A DNA stretch of 64,000 nucleotides, taken from assembly GCA_021229015.1 (NCBI GenBank), contig CM037782.1, positions 61,290,387 through 61,354,386 on the forward strand. The letters run 5' to 3'. The position numbers and the translations under genes were made by a program. The notes under the pieces are model-generated. The model saw only the letters and a program-made list of their open reading frames with translations, searched no databases and had not been told where the DNA came from. The first letter of the stretch is position 1. Every line of letters starts with the position of its first letter. Source of the DNA: Solen grandis. Lineage: Eukaryota > Mollusca > Bivalvia > Adapedonta > Solenidae. Positions 10,735 through 23,293 of the stretch are shown here, piece by piece.

Positions 10735-10966
10735 ACCTCATGAATATTCATGTACAAATTACAGACTTGATAAATATCAATTTATTGAACTTTAAAACCA
10801 TTAACTTTTTATACCATACAGGCTATATATAATTGGAGCTCCAATATTGTATGTATGAGCAAATAGAGCAGACCCAGATCAGACCGCTCCTGGAAGGTGC
10901 AGTCTGATCTGGGTCTGCTCTGTTTGCCAATGCTTCAAAAAGAGTCCATATGAGGTAAAGGGTTAA
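10735..10966 (+). mobile_element. MITE family B, well-preserved copy
   Basis: TTAACCCTTTACCTCATG at the left and ATGAGGTAAAGGGTTAA at the right (terminal inverted repeats with TTAA). Internal hairpin AGCAGACCCAGATCAGAC around CGCTCCTGGAAGGTGCA. The termini are nearly the same as family A but the interior is unrelated. Confidence 0.85.
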
Positions 10967-11139
10967 TGTGAAGAAATGGTCTCTCAAAAAGAACCAAACA
11001 AAATGAAATCAAAACTTTTTTTTTTTTAATCTTAAAATCAAAATTAACTTATTCAAGTCTTAAAACATTATCAAAAATAAGATCAAATGTTACCATAGGA
11101 ACCAGAGTGTTGTCCCTTCAGTTAGTAATGACTGTGGAG

Positions 11140-11230
11140 TCATTCCACGCCAGTCTGGGAGTACTGCAGAGGAATGTCCAGTCTGACCACTGGTCCAACA
11201 CTGCTTAACCAGATGACCAAGTAGTTCCTG
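11140..11230 (-). CDS. ATG10: ATG10 exon 6 (terminal)
   Basis: 91 coding nt, acceptor TTGTTACAG, ends at TGA 11140-11142. Encodes [19 protein letters not shown] and a short tail. The other frame is also open for a while but does not match the family. Confidence 0.92.
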
Positions 11231-14200
11231 CTGTAACAAAATTTAATTCAAACTTCTTCTGGCTCCATGTTTTCAAAAACAGACCTTTTAAGTAAAGTAT
11301 GAGTTTAAATGGCCATAACATTTGTTAGGGAGTTTGAATCTGAGATCAATCTTGTATTATCGAGAACACAGTACCTGTAACAGAGCTCATTAACAACAAG
11401 AGCTGTCTGAAAGACAGCATGCTCGACTATTCGGGTATTTGATAGTGACGCAATACCATTGTATTAAAGCAGTATTAAAATAATTTATGTGACTCAATTT
11501 AGCAGCATGTTCTCTTGCAGGAAAACTTTAACCAAAAATGTTAAAGCAAATTTCTAAGTCGAAAAAGGCCCATAATTTGAGTAAAATTCTAGCAAGAGTT
11601 GTTCATCTTGGTTCTGCAGGTCCATTTCATGTTTAGGAAGACTTGTGTGAAGTTTAAATCCAATACACCAAGTGCTTACTGAGTAATGATATTAACTTAG
11701 TTGCAAAAAACTTTAACCAAAAATGTTAACGCAAATTTCTAAGTCAAAAAAGGCCCATAATTTGAGTAAAATTCTAGCAAGTGTTGTTCATCTTGGTTCT
11801 GCAGGTCCATTTCATGCCTAGGAAGACTTGTGTGAAGTTTAAATCCAATACACCAAGGGGTTACTGAGTAATGACATTAATTTAGTTGCAAAAAACTTTA
11901 ACCAAAAATGTTAACGCAAATTTCTAAGTCGAGAAAGGCCCATAATTTAAGTAAAATTCTAGCAAGAGTTGTCCATCTTGGTTCTGCAGGTTGGTTTCAT
12001 GCTTAGGAAGACTTGTGTAAAGTTTAAATCCAATACACCAAGTGGTTACAGAGTTATGATATTAACTTAGTTGCAGAAAAACTTTAACCAAAAATGTTAA
12101 CGCAAATTTCTAAGTTGAAAAAGGCCCATAATTTGAGTAAAATTCAATGAGTTGTCCCTCTTGGTTCTCTAGGTTTGTTTTGTGCCTAGAAAGACTTGTG
12201 TGAAGATTGATTGCAATACACCTACTAGTTTCTTAGATATGACTGCCAACGCCGACGCCAACGCCGGGGCGAGTAGAATAGCTCTCATATACTCCGAATA
12301 GTCGAGCTAAAAATACTTTAAACTAAAACTATCACTTTAGATGATTAACACCTTCAATATCCCACCTTAAATGAACTTTGAGAAACAGGCTGGATCACAC
12401 AATCTGCACTTATTTTATAAGTCAATTACCCCATGGTCAACCTCTGAACCATGGCTCTTCATAATTTTCTTTATCATCCAAACTTGTCTTCAATGGGAAG
12501 AGGAGACGGAGCATGACATAACAAACGAGTTGTGATTCCAATACAGGTGAAATATATCAAAATATTACATGGATAAACACACCCACCCCACTGCTCCCCC
12601 AAAATATGAAACTAAAGTACATACAGCACCTTTGATATGATTGGTCAATAGCAGCAACGCATGACATGAGAGCTTCTGTGTGACATGGATGAAGCTGGAA
12701 AAATGGCCGCCCTAGGTATGGGTGATCCTGACAACAGCAAATTACAATCTAATTATACACCTAAGTATTCATTTATTTATTTTTTATCATAACACTCACT
12801 CAGCCCCTCATCGCGTGGGTTCAAATCCCGGCAGGGTCATTTGGATTTTCATGTGAGGAAGCCTTTCAGCTGGCTTGCGGTAGGTCGGTGGTTCTACCCG
12901 GATGCCTCCGTGCATTCGGGGTCTTCCTCCACCTGTAATTAGCTGGACGTCGCTATATGACTGAAATACTGTCGAAGCGATGGTAAACTCAAATAGTCAT
13001 TTTTTTATCTATATGTAAACAACAGAAACTTTAATAGTAAGAGTTTGAAAATCACAATTCTCACCAGAAGTACTGCAAACAAGTACATGCAGCTTAAACT
13101 GAATGTGAAAACTGAAGTTAAGATTTGATCACTTAGCACTACTGGGGCCCTATTTCACTAAACTTTTTCAAACAATGTTGAATTTGTATGATGCTAAGAA
13201 ATGGATCACCTTTCTTAGTGTTTCATTGTACAAATATTCAGTTACTTGACTCTATGAAGTATAACATTCTTATCAAATAAAAAGGAGCCCCTGGGTTAGT
13301 CCTGATGCATTAATCTCCCGAGTCTATATTTTGGACTCAGAATTAAGATTCTAAAATCAGAAATAGCCAATTTTTTCCTTAACAGTAAAGGAAGATATGT
13401 GAAAATTTACTATATGGATTCCTTATTTAATAAGAAATATAAGTGGAGACACTGAAATATTTACAGAATCAGTATGAAAATCTCTATAACCCTTTCCCTC
13501 ATAGAGGAAACCATGAAAAGACTATGCAAACAGCATAAAACCAGATCGCAGGCTGATCAGGTTTTATGCTGTTTCGCTGCTCCTCAGTGGTCTGGAAATC
13601 ATGATTTTATAATTAAATTTGGTAAGGTTTAACTGTGGTTTTCTGCAGATCAGGCTTTATGTGGTACCTATTGAGGGTGTCAAAATGAGTCTTTATGAGG
13701 GAAAGGGTTAAAATGTGCTCTTCTTGTGTCTGAGTTTAACATATAGTCTCAGAAGAATGATTAGTACATGTAATAGTAAGGCCAATGTACCCAATGTTCT
13801 CAAAAACAAAAACTGTACTTAAGTACAATTAATGTACTCAAACTCCAAATATGACCTCTAAATTCAATATAGATTTGAGGATGATATTTGAGCTAGAACC
13901 TGACATCATACATAAAAATTTTCCAGACCAAGGGGCCTGGTTTCTAGGGTCTGAATCATGGTGTCCAGCTGTAACAACATGGCCATTAGCAACAAGTCCT
14001 TCCCAATGTGAACCAATAATTATTTTAATACATATTGTGCAGCATGGACTGAAGTGTTAAAGAACCTGTTGGGTGATGAAGGTCCACCGATCTTCCTTCA
14101 ATCTCTCCTGATAGTACTCAGGTATCAGTTGCCATACCTCATCCAGGGGAAGTAACTTGCCCTCTGTAAAAACAATATATTCTGTGATAGATTATGTCCC

Positions 14201-17200
14201 TTCCCAAAACTCAATATTTCAAACATGCAGAGGAGAAAAAACCTGATCATCAAAACATATATAAATATAGAATCTGACACGAGTTGTCATTTCATATAAA
14301 CATTTACATTACTGGTTCATGAAAATTAAGCAAGACTCGGATGGTATATGTTTCTACCTTATCTAAGGTTTAAAGTATCACAGGAAGCTGAGTAGAGATG
14401 GTGGAATTGGAAAATAAATTAATACTAAAGTTCCTTACAAAAGCTATACAATAAAGCGTGTAAATATTGACCAAAAGAATGACAGTTTACACACCTTTTG
14501 TATGGACATTGAAGTACAACACAGGCACAGAGTAGCTCTCACTGTACACCACATGGTACTCGAATGTAAGAGTTGTGACAGAGTTGCTTCCCTTGTCCAG
14601 ACACGCCCCATCCTCCTCCTCAATTGAACACTGTGTTACGAATGGGAAGGCTTCAGTTCAGTTAATTCTCATATTTCTCAATTAAATATTTAGATATCTC
14701 AAGTAACTGATGAATTAGGACTGCATATTGCAAGAGTGCTTCTGATACAATGCATATTGCGATAAATAAAACTTAGTATATATTTCCCGCTTAATGTTTC
14801 ATGTTAAAAATTCAAAAAAACAGTATGGTAATAAGTCAGCTTTTGAGGATTTTAATGCTTTCTGAACCAGGACTTGTTATAAAAGTCATTTTTTCATAAT
14901 CATGATACAGATTCTTCTGATACATGTATTTCTACAGATGTATATTGTACTATCCCAGTATATCGGAGCAGCCCTATCCTGGGCTATAACAAGAGCACCA
15001 CATGCTGATGCCAACGCGCGTCTGTTAGAAGTGTTCAAGTAATGGGCTACATTAAATTTTGCATGACAACAATGACCCAGCGATCATGATAGCTCGACTT
15101 TTTCTCAACAAACCAGCAGAAAATGTGTACATATGTGTTGATATATCTATTCAGTGATAATTCTGTATTAGTATGTTTGAAGTTTGATTTTAATGTTAAA
15201 CAACTGATCAATTACTGTCTTTTATCAGTGAAATAAATTCCAGATCAACACTGGTATCACCCATACTGTGACTGATATAGGTCTGCCAAAGCGTTTACTT
15301 ATAAAGGGAGATAATAAGAATATATATGTTTATGGATATGTAGCATTCCATGCAGTATTTACAAGTTGCCTCCCATTGTTTCCTTTTCAAGTGGATTCAT
15401 ATATTTCAACTCAAAGTGCTATGCGCTAGTGAAAATATTAAAACTGTATCATTTTTCTATATCCACTCAACGCAAACAATCTTTTTTTTTTCAAATATCC
15501 CAAGGATTTATGGCATTTGCCCTGTAAGCCTACTGCATAACAACTTGCATCCACCCTGATACAAACTGTCCATGTTAGGGTTAAATTTTACACTCTTAAT
15601 GTTTTATTCAAAAAAGTATTTGCAAGTTCAGAAACAACTAAGTATAGAATCATTCTACACCTACATCATTCAGTGTGTCCGCTTCTTCCACATCAATGGT
15701 TTGAGCAGATGGCAAGACTGTTAGTTTGTTCAGGTACAGTTTCTCCTTGAACTGAAAAGGGACATAAATCATACTTAATATTCAAAAATTACTTGCATTT
15801 CTCTTATCAACATACTCTTTAACCCTTTATCACATGAATATTCAATCAGGTTACACTTTGACTTGATGAACACTATTTTTCTAATTTTTAAACGGCATAT
15901 GAAACAAGTTTTTTCTATGCTGTGCAGACTTTATAGAATATAGGCTACAATATTATAAGAGACTAGGTCTACTTGAGACAGATATAGTGCTGCCACACTG
16001 AAGTATCACACCATAGACATGTTGCATGATACCACACCCAGTCACATTATCCTGACACAGTGCCAACCAGTCCTAGATTCCTAGATCTACCCTTTAATGC
16101 GGAGTGCCAAGCAAGGGAGCTAAACCAGTATCATTTTTTATGACTTGGGTTGTGTGTATGTGGGGGGGGGGGGGGGGGGGGGGCCATCAACCCAATATTT
16201 CTCTCTCTTTTCCAAATGGTAGCATCAAAGAGGAGTAGTTAATGTATTTGATTTCTTTTCTTTTTGCATAATTAAATTCAGCTGTGACACTGCCATTAAG
16301 GCAATATCTATATCAAGTGCCTGATGTCCTATATATTCACCCATTAACTTTCAGCTGCTACCATCGGAATTCTACTCTTTTCACAATTTTATCTGCGGTG
16401 GGCTTGTCAAAACCTTGACATCATTTTATTCATCACCTTTTTAAAAAAGATCAATAAAATTTATGTGCTACTATCTATAGTGTCTGTATTACTACATAAA
16501 CATTTAATTACTTATTAATTTCAGCCTTTGTCTTAACCCAAAGATCTTCTTTTTTTTTCATATACATGGTCAACACATCACATTTTTTATATTGATTTTT
16601 TTCTTTCTTTTGAAACTGTCTGTTCAGGGTCACCTCTGTTAGCTTTGTTTGTTTGGTTTAAGTCCCACCAACAGTATTTCAGTCATTTGGAAACAATATC
16701 TTCTTGAGACAGATATAGTGCTGCCACACTGCAGTATCATGCCGTAAAAATGTGGCATGATACCACACCCAGTCACATTAACCTGACACCAAGCCAACCA
16801 GTCCTGGAACTACCCTTACATGTCAATCGCCAAGCTAGGGAGCTATACTAAGACCATTTTTCTACAACTCTATTATGTTGCAGCTGGGGATCGAACCAAA
16901 GACCTCCCACTCCCGAGACCGATGCTATAACCACTCAGCCACTGGGGATGGTACCTCAGTTTGCCCATATAATATTGTTGTTTAAATTCAACACAGTCTG
17001 CACAGCAAATAAGTCATCTGAACACCTTTATGAAGTTTCAAGTCGATTGCCAAGATATACATGAGATTATGATGCATGCAAAATTTCTGAGTCCATAATG
17101 GGCCATAATTTGTATTTAATTTGGTGAAAAGTTATCTTCCTTGTTTGTTTAATGCCCCTGAAAACCTTAGTGAAGAATCAAATCCAACTGCATAGCTTCT

Positions 17201-20200
17201 TACTACAAGAAAGTCAGTAGAACTGACAGATGCTCCCTGAAGAACGTCATTGTTACAAATAAGGCCTTGGTCAATGGGTGGGAGGATATGTTGAAATCCC
17301 CATTCCTAAATCATATCTATTCTACTCATCAGATGAGATGTTTTACCAACTCTAATTTGGAGACTTAGTAACAGTTTACTATTTAATATGATAATACGTG
17401 TTACTCATCAGATCTTTCATTGATTTTTTTTAAGTTTTTATACTTCTGAAAATTAAGTCATACATTTCAATGTGTGCTCATATCAAAGAGGTTAACCAAC
17501 ACTCTTGACATATGACTGGATATTTGAAATAGTGTTTAATGGCCTAAACAACAATTAGCTGACATGATTATGATTGACATTACTAGCATATTGAATTTTG
17601 TGGGGTTTTGTTTAAATGATATCTCCTGTTAAATTAGGCAAATGACATGAATATCAGTCAACAACATGGTAGTAGGGGCCATAACTCTCTTAAAAATTGA
17701 GGAACCAGGTCACGCCGACGATATGCGTATCTACTCTTGGTGATAAAGCTTCCCATAAAGTTTTGTTGAATTCAAGCCATTAGTTCCTGAGAAATAGCCC
17801 GGACAAGAATCATGCAATATGTACTATAGGCCAAAAAGTCAAGGGCCATAACTCTGTGAAAAATTGAGGAACCAGGCAACGCCGATGATATGCGTATCTA
17901 CTCTTGGTGATAAAGCTTCCCATAAAGTTTTGTTGAATTCAAGCCATTAGTTCCTGAGAAATAGCCCGGACAAGAATCATGCAATATGTACTATAGGCCA
18001 AAAAGTCAATGGGCCATAACTCTTTGAAAAATTTAGGAATCGGGTCATGCTGACGATATGCGCATCTCCTCTTGGTAATAAAGCTTCCCATAAAGTTTCA
18101 TTGAATTCAAGCCATTAGTTCCTGAGAAATAGCCCGGACAAGAATCATGCAATATATACTATAGGCCAAAAAGTCAAGGGGCCATAACTCTGTGAAAAAT
18201 TGAGGAACCACGTCATGCCAACGATATGCGTATTTACTCTTGGTGATAAAGCTTCCCATAAAGTTTTGTTGAATTCAAGCCATTAGTTCCTGAGAAATAG
18301 CCCGGACAAGAATCATGCAATATGTACTATAGGCCAAAAAGTCAAGGGGCCTTAACTCTTTGAAAAATTTAGGAATCAGGGCATGCTGACGATATGTACA
18401 TCTCCTCTTGGTAATAAAGCTTCCCATAAAGTTTCGTTGAATTCAAGCCATTAGTTCCTGAGAAATAGCCGGACAAGAATCATGCAATATGTACTATAGA
18501 CCGAAAAGTCAATGGGCCATAACTCTGTGAAAAATTGAGGAACCAGGTCACACCGACGATATGCGTATCTACTCTTGGTGATAAAGCTTCCCATAAAGTT
18601 TTGTTGAATTCAAGCCATTAGTTCCTGAGAAATAGCCCGGACAAGAATCATGCAATATGTACTATAGGCCGAAAAGTCAAGGGGCCTTTACTCCTTGAAA
18701 AATTTAGGAATCGGGTCATGCTGACGATATGCACATCTCCTCTTGGTAATAAAGCTTCCCATAAAGTTTCGTTGAATTCAAGCCATTAGTTCCTGAGAAA
18801 CAGCCCAGACAAGAATCATGCAATATGTACTATAGGCCGAAAAGTCAATGGGCCATAACTCTTTGAAAAATTTAGGAACGGGTCATGCACGATATGCGAT
18901 TCCTCTTGGTAATAAAGCTTACCATTAAGTTTCATTGAATTCAAGCCATTAGTTCCTGAGAAATAGCCCGGACAAGAATCATGCAATATATACTATAGGC
19001 CAAAAAGTCAAGGGGCCATAACTCTGTGAAAAATTGAGGAACCACGTCATGCCAACGATATGCGTATTTACTCTTGGTGATAAAGCTTCCCATAAAGTTT
19101 TGTTGAATTCAAGCCATTAGTTCCTGAGAAATATCCCGGACAAGAATCATGCAATATGTACTATAGCCAAAAGTCAATGGGCCATAACTCTTTGAAAAAT
19201 TTAGGAATCAGGGCATGCTGACGATATGCGCATCTCCTCTTGGTAATAAAGCTTCCCATAAAGTTTCGTTGAATTCAAGCCATTAGTTCCTGAGAAATAG
19301 CCGGACAAGAATCATGCAATATGTACTATAGACCGAAAAGTCAATGGGCCATAACTCTTTGAAAAATTTAGGAATCGGGTCATGCTGACGATATGCGCAT
19401 CTCCTCTTGGTAATAAAGCTTCCCATAAAGTTTCGTTGAATTCAAGCCATTAGTTCCTGAGAAATAGCCCGGACAAGAATCATGCAATATGTACTATAGG
19501 CCGAAAAGTCAATGGGCCATAACTCTTTGAAAAATTTAGGAATCGGGTCATGCTGACGATATGCGCATCTCCTCTTGGTAATAAAGCTTCCCATAAAGTT
19601 TCGTTGAATTCAAGCCGTAAGTTCCTGAGAAATAGTCCGGACAAGGAAAGTGTGACGGACGAACGGACGGATGGACGGACGAACGGACGGACGGATGGAC
19701 GGACGAAGCGGCGACTATATGCGTCACCTTCGGTGAGCATAAAAATGTATACAAAGTAAATTGCATGCAAAACTTTCACGCAAACTTCCAAGTTCAAAGG
19801 GCCATAATTTACAATAAATTCAATTCCATAACCAATCACTGTGATATAAACATAATGGAATGTTGCCTACCTAACATTAACCTAAGCATTATGGCCATGC
19901 CAACACCAACGCTGACACAGACACTTGGGTGAGTAGGATAGTTCCTCTCAATCTTCTAATAGTCAAGTTAAAAACAACTCTTAGTTTCATAGTTACTTAA
20001 ACTTTAGCCATGCCAGCTTCAAAACAGTTTTCCCAAGTCTAAATAGGTTTTACAGGCAAAACTTTTCATCTGAGTGATATGACAAGTAGCAAAAAATTTA
20101 GAGCTTAATGAGTATGCATGTCACTTGCAGGCTGATTTGGTTTAATATTGGTCGCATAAGTCATTCTCTTTCTGTACAATTCTCAAACTGCTCAAAAAAG

Positions 20201-23200
20201 AGTTTGCTGGAGGCATGACATTGTATTAAGATGACCATGTGGTCATATTGTCATGGTAACCTGGTACTTGCTCACCAATGTTTTTCTGAGAACAGAGATG
20301 TGGATATCACAATAAGAACTTTTTTTTTAAAATCAGTTTCATATTCCATTCTATTTTTAGTAACAAGAGACTGTGATCTTAACCAGAATGATCAAGTGCT
20401 TAGATATTTTTCTGATAATAGGAACAGTGACCTTGACCTTGAGTTGCATGCAACTTTTGTACCATTACACATGTATTACTATAATACCTTTTTCCTATAT
20501 TCAAATTAGCATGCAGATACCAAATAAATATGATGCTATTTCATATGACCATGTGTTTTTCAGGGTTACAAAGGGAACTGAATCTTGTCAAAAAAAAGGG
20601 GGGGGGGGTATGTCAATCCCAGGGCTTTTAATTAACATAGGAAGTTAATGTGTTTTGTTTTGATTTCACCTGTTTCTATAATTTCATAGCCAGCATTTGG
20701 CTATATTCCTAATGTCAGAAAGTATATACTTTTCCCAATTTGAATGTAAAGGTCACCATGAATTTTCAGATATAGAACTGGTTAAATTTGGCCAAAATTG
20801 ACAAAGTTAGAAACTTACATTCATGCAATTTATAACAAGAGGGCCAAGATGGCCCTAGATCGCTCACCTGAGAAAAGTATCATTCATTGCCTGTACAAAA
20901 CAGACTGCTTTAGAATTAAGATGATGAGGTGAAACAATGTTCAGGAATTTTCTGACCCCATCCACAAAAGATATCATCATGACAAACATTCTGCCAAAGT
21001 TTGAGGAGATTGGACAAAATGTGCCCTCAGGTTAAACAAGATTTTTCTAAGATTTGACCTACTGACCTACTTTCTATCCAGCCCCACCCATTTTCAAAGG
21101 TTCAAGATATCATCAAGACAAACATTCTGACCAAGTTTGAGGAAGATTGCATCAAAACTGTAGCCTCTAGTGTGTAAACAAGATTTTTCTAAGATTTGAC
21201 CTACTGACCTACTTTTCTATCCAGCCCAACCCATTTTCGAAAGGGTTCAAGATATCATCAAGACAAACATTCTGACCAAGTTTGAGGAAGATTGGATCAA
21301 AATTGTGGCCTCTAGTGTGTAAACATCAAAATTGTTGACGGACGACGGACAATCAAGTATCCCAAAAGCTCAGCCTGAGCTATGCTCAGGTGAGCTAAAA
21401 AGCAATTGTTAATATACTGATCAATTCATCCTTTGCATTCATTCCCTCTATTTGTTATAATTCATTACAGTTTTTCCCAACTTCCAACATCATCCCGTGA
21501 AAATTCCAATTAGAAAATAATTCATCCATCGTAAAACTGCTAAAAAAAGCGATGAAGTCTGCACAATTTTTATTTATTAGTTTTGTTTACCGTGCATAAT
21601 TAATGAACGCTAATGTAGCCGAGTATACAACTCACAATTGTTGACAGCAAAGAGACAGCAAAAGCTGACAGCAAAGAGAGAAAAGATTGTTATACAAGAG
21701 GCATTAAAACAAGACAAATCACTGTCCTGGAACAACCCTTTTATGTTGAGCAACAAGTAAGGCAGCTATACTGGAATAATCTTTAACAGACAGGGTTATA
21801 AAATTCCACTCTCACGAGAACATTAATCCAGGGCAAGTTCAAAACCAGAATATTTCTTTTTAATATGTACCTTTAAATTTTCTGGCTCAAACACATGTAA
21901 AACACAAGGTGCAAATACAACTCAACAGATTAAAACTCTGTATTACGTCAGTGACAAATATGGTGGTAGTGTGACCTCACTTTAGACTTTCGTGAGGTCA
22001 CTTTTGTGAGAAAACTTGATAAACTCATTAAAACATGTGTAAATTGACTTCTTGTATCTTGAATATTTATAGGTATATAACAAAAGGAAAATTATGTTGC
22101 AGTAGCATTTCATGGCTTTGTATTTTGCTAAGAGCAGCGGTGGGAAAATGATATCTCGCAAGACCAAAAAGCAAGGAAGGACAAGTAACAATTTAAGGAA
22201 TTTTACATCACTGAGTCAAGTGTATGATTAAGCCAAATGACACTCTCATCAAGACCAGAATATCATCAAATGCTTGCAAAAAAAAACAGAACTTTCACTA
22301 AAGCTGATTAATACCCTCTCACCCATTCTTATAGCCTATCCTATATTTAATATATCCTTAACGGGCTTTTCCTCACCACTTTGTGAATGGTACGAGGGCC
22401 TGTGGAACTGGGAAAATAAGCATGATTCTGGTTAGAATTGGGAAATTTATACATTTTTAATTCAATCATGCATCATGAAATAGGGATTTTATCTTGCCAA
22501 TTTGGGAGGGTTTTTTTTTCATTATGAATTGTGTGTGTGTGGGGGGGATCTGTCTAACCTCTAAGTACTGGCCACCTTCAGCAAGTTTATGATTAAACAA
22601 GTTGTCAAAGAAAGGACTGCAAAAAATTTTTACAATTGTGATTGGAGAGAGCAAAAACCTATTAGACCTGTTTAATACTATTTCATAGGCCTATCGAGAG
22701 GCAAGTTGTAAGGTGATTACGATTTATTACGTTTAACTTTAGAAGATTCAACCTTTGATTTATTATTAAATTGCACTGTGCGTATTGTGTATGCCTTCTA
22801 GTACGATTGAAGAGAAATAGCTGTTAGATGCATCGATGTTCAATGCGTTTGAAATCAGAAACCTGTAAATGAATAAACTTTATGATGTTCACGGTTTGAC
22901 ATTAGGAAAATAAGGCAGGTTATTGAATGACCTAGCTCCTATTATGTAGGCAAACTCTTTACATTTCAGGGTCACTGGATTTGTTATTTTTATTTACTCA
23001 ACATTCACCTGAGGCGTATCTGCCTTCAAAACACATATCTGACAGCATCATTCAAGGGAAATGATGCCGGCTTACTCTTTGATTAGGGGAGGTAACACAC
23101 TATCAATTTCCGGAAATAATCATTTTCCTGAAATGGCCCTTTTTCACGTTTCAATTATGAAGTCTACATAAGAGAATTAAAAGTGAGAAAGCACCATTTT

Positions 23201-23293
23201 TATTTGCCATCCATCACTGACGGAATCTGAAATTTTGATAAAATCAGCGGCAAATCGGCAAAATTGTTCTTCCGAAATTAAACCTGCCGCCAT
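11140..23293 (-). CDS. ATG10: ATG10, E2-like enzyme for ATG12 conjugation
   Basis: Six exons in order 23195-23293, 15665-15751, 14495-14630, 14066-14163, 12630-12727, 11140-11230; total 609 nt, 202 aa, all phases compatible. ATG10 takes activated ATG12 from ATG7 and transfers it to ATG5, a step needed for LC3 lipidation and autophagosome growth in the cytosol. Recognised by [18 protein letters not shown], then DEVW...[14 protein letters not shown] and the catalytic motif LHPC (Cys155), then [19 protein letters not shown] at the C-terminus, all matching animal ATG10; human ATG10 is 220 aa. The start ATG at 23291-23293 begins [11 protein letters not shown], in line with family N-termini. The first donor (GTGCTT) is weak, so the exon 1 to 2 join is the least certain. 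Introns are packed with dispersed repeats. It is convergent with lectin A, with no functional link seen. Confidence 0.92.
11395..12312 (+). repeat. Dispersed element with 13-bp inverted ends and 185-bp tandem core
   Basis: In ATG10 intron 5. CTCGACTATTCGG at 11422-11434 is perfectly inverted at 12294-12306. Between them are four tandem units of about 185 bp starting near 11525, 11709, 11894 and 12079 ('ACTTTAACCAAAAATGTTAA'). A fragment of the same family is at 19755-19975. Confidence 0.75.
12630..12727 (-). CDS. ATG10: ATG10 exon 5 with the catalytic cysteine
   Basis: 98 nt, acceptor GTTGTCAG, donor GTGCTG, phase 0-2. Encodes [19 protein letters not shown]; the cysteine of HPC is the thioester-forming residue of the family. 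Confidence 0.94.
12792..13000 (+). repeat. tRNA-headed SINE, family 1, 5'-truncated
   Basis: In ATG10 intron 4. Begins near the B box (GGGTTCAAATCCCGGCAGGG) and continues through the full family body to '...CTGAAATACTGTC'. No A box. Confidence 0.75.
13486..13711 (-). mobile_element. MITE family A copy 3
   Basis: In ATG10 intron 4. Left TTAA mutated to ATAA, then CCCTTTCCCTCATAGAGG; right end TATGAGGGAAAGGGTTAA. The central hairpin is partly deleted. Confidence 0.88.
14066..14163 (-). CDS. ATG10: ATG10 exon 4
   Basis: 98 nt, acceptor TTTTTACAG, donor GTTCTT, phase 1-0. Encodes [17 protein letters not shown] and WTFITQQ, matching the animal ATG10 region before the active site. Confidence 0.92.
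14495..14630 (-). CDS. ATG10: ATG10 exon 3
   Basis: 136 nt, acceptor AACACAG, donor GTGTGT, phase 0-1. Encodes the acidic loop then [18 protein letters not shown], the central strands that are the most recognisable ATG10 signature. Confidence 0.93.
14985..15095 (+). repeat. Dispersed repeat fragment
   Basis: In ATG10 intron 2. Begins AACAAGAGCACCACATGCTG and shares the 'GATGCCAACGC' segment with 8500-8710. Confidence 0.55.
15665..15751 (-). CDS. ATG10: ATG10 exon 2
   Basis: 87 nt, acceptor CCTTTTCAG, donor GTAGGT, phase 0-0. Encodes [16 protein letters not shown] and an acidic stretch, the first strand and variable loop of the E2-like fold. Confidence 0.85.
15822..16190 (-). repeat. MITE family B fragment, SINE family 2 and a poly-G tract
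   Basis: In ATG10 intron 1. 15822-15965: TTTAACCCTTTATCACATGA end and interior of MITE family B. 15955-16155: - strand SINE family 2 body without a clean head. 16160-16183: an uninterrupted poly-G run (over 20 G) that is likely unstable and prone to sequencing error. Confidence 0.65.
16640..16950 (-). repeat. tRNA-headed SINE, family 2, full-length
   Basis: In ATG10 intron 1. The - strand head reads CCCAGTGGCTGAGTGGTTAT (A box) and GGTTCGATCCCC (B box), followed by the body '...AGGACTGGTTGGC...GACTGGGTGTGGTATCATGCC' and the tail '...GACTGAAATACTGTTGGTGGGAC' (excerpted). Best full-length copy of the family here. Confidence 0.83.
17640..19745 (-). repeat. 168-bp tandem repeat element, about 12 units
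   Basis: In ATG10 intron 1. Units start near 17676, 17841, 18009, 18179, 18349, 18515, 18687, 18850, 19012, 19182, 19349 and 19515 (GGCCATAACTCT...GAATTCAAGCCATTAGTTCC). Two unit types differ by GTGAAAAATTGAGG/GGTGATAAAG against TTTGAAAAATTTAGG/GGTAATAAAG. The array ends in an ACGGACGGATGGACGG simple repeat and 'TTCGGTGAGCATAAAAA'. Open frames inside it are artefacts. Confidence 0.88.
19755..19975 (+). repeat. Fragment of the 185-bp-core element family
   Basis: In ATG10 intron 1. Shares 'AAACTTTCACGCAAACTTCC', 'GGGCCATAATTT' and the end 'GAGTAGGATAGTTCCTCTCA..TAGTCAAGTTAAAAA' (excerpted) with 11395-12312. Confidence 0.55.
20830..21402 (-). repeat. 'CTCAGGTGAGCT' dispersed element
   Basis: In ATG10 intron 1. 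Begins AACAAGAGGGCCAAGATGGC and ATCGCTCACCTGAG, ends GCTCAGGTGAGCTAAAAA; a GACGGACGACGGAC simple stretch lies near the right end. Two internal units of about 120 bp. The inverse-oriented relative is at 44585-46131. Confidence 0.75.
21403..23194 (-). other. ATG10 intron 1, distal part
   Basis: A degraded SINE family 2 piece may lie near 21720-21830. Otherwise nothing recognised on either strand. Confidence 0.4.
23195..23293 (-). CDS. ATG10: ATG10 exon 1
   Basis: 99 nt, ATG to a GTGCTT donor, phase 0. Encodes [22 protein letters not shown], (shown only in part: EEQFCRF, FIKISD, DGW), as in the N-terminal helix of ATG10. The ATG context ACACCATGG is favourable. Confidence 0.82.

Noticed and set aside
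19480..19839. 119-codon frame with RPSVRPSVR-type repeats
   Set aside because: It is the translation of the GACGGACGGATGG simple tract at the end of the 168-bp array.
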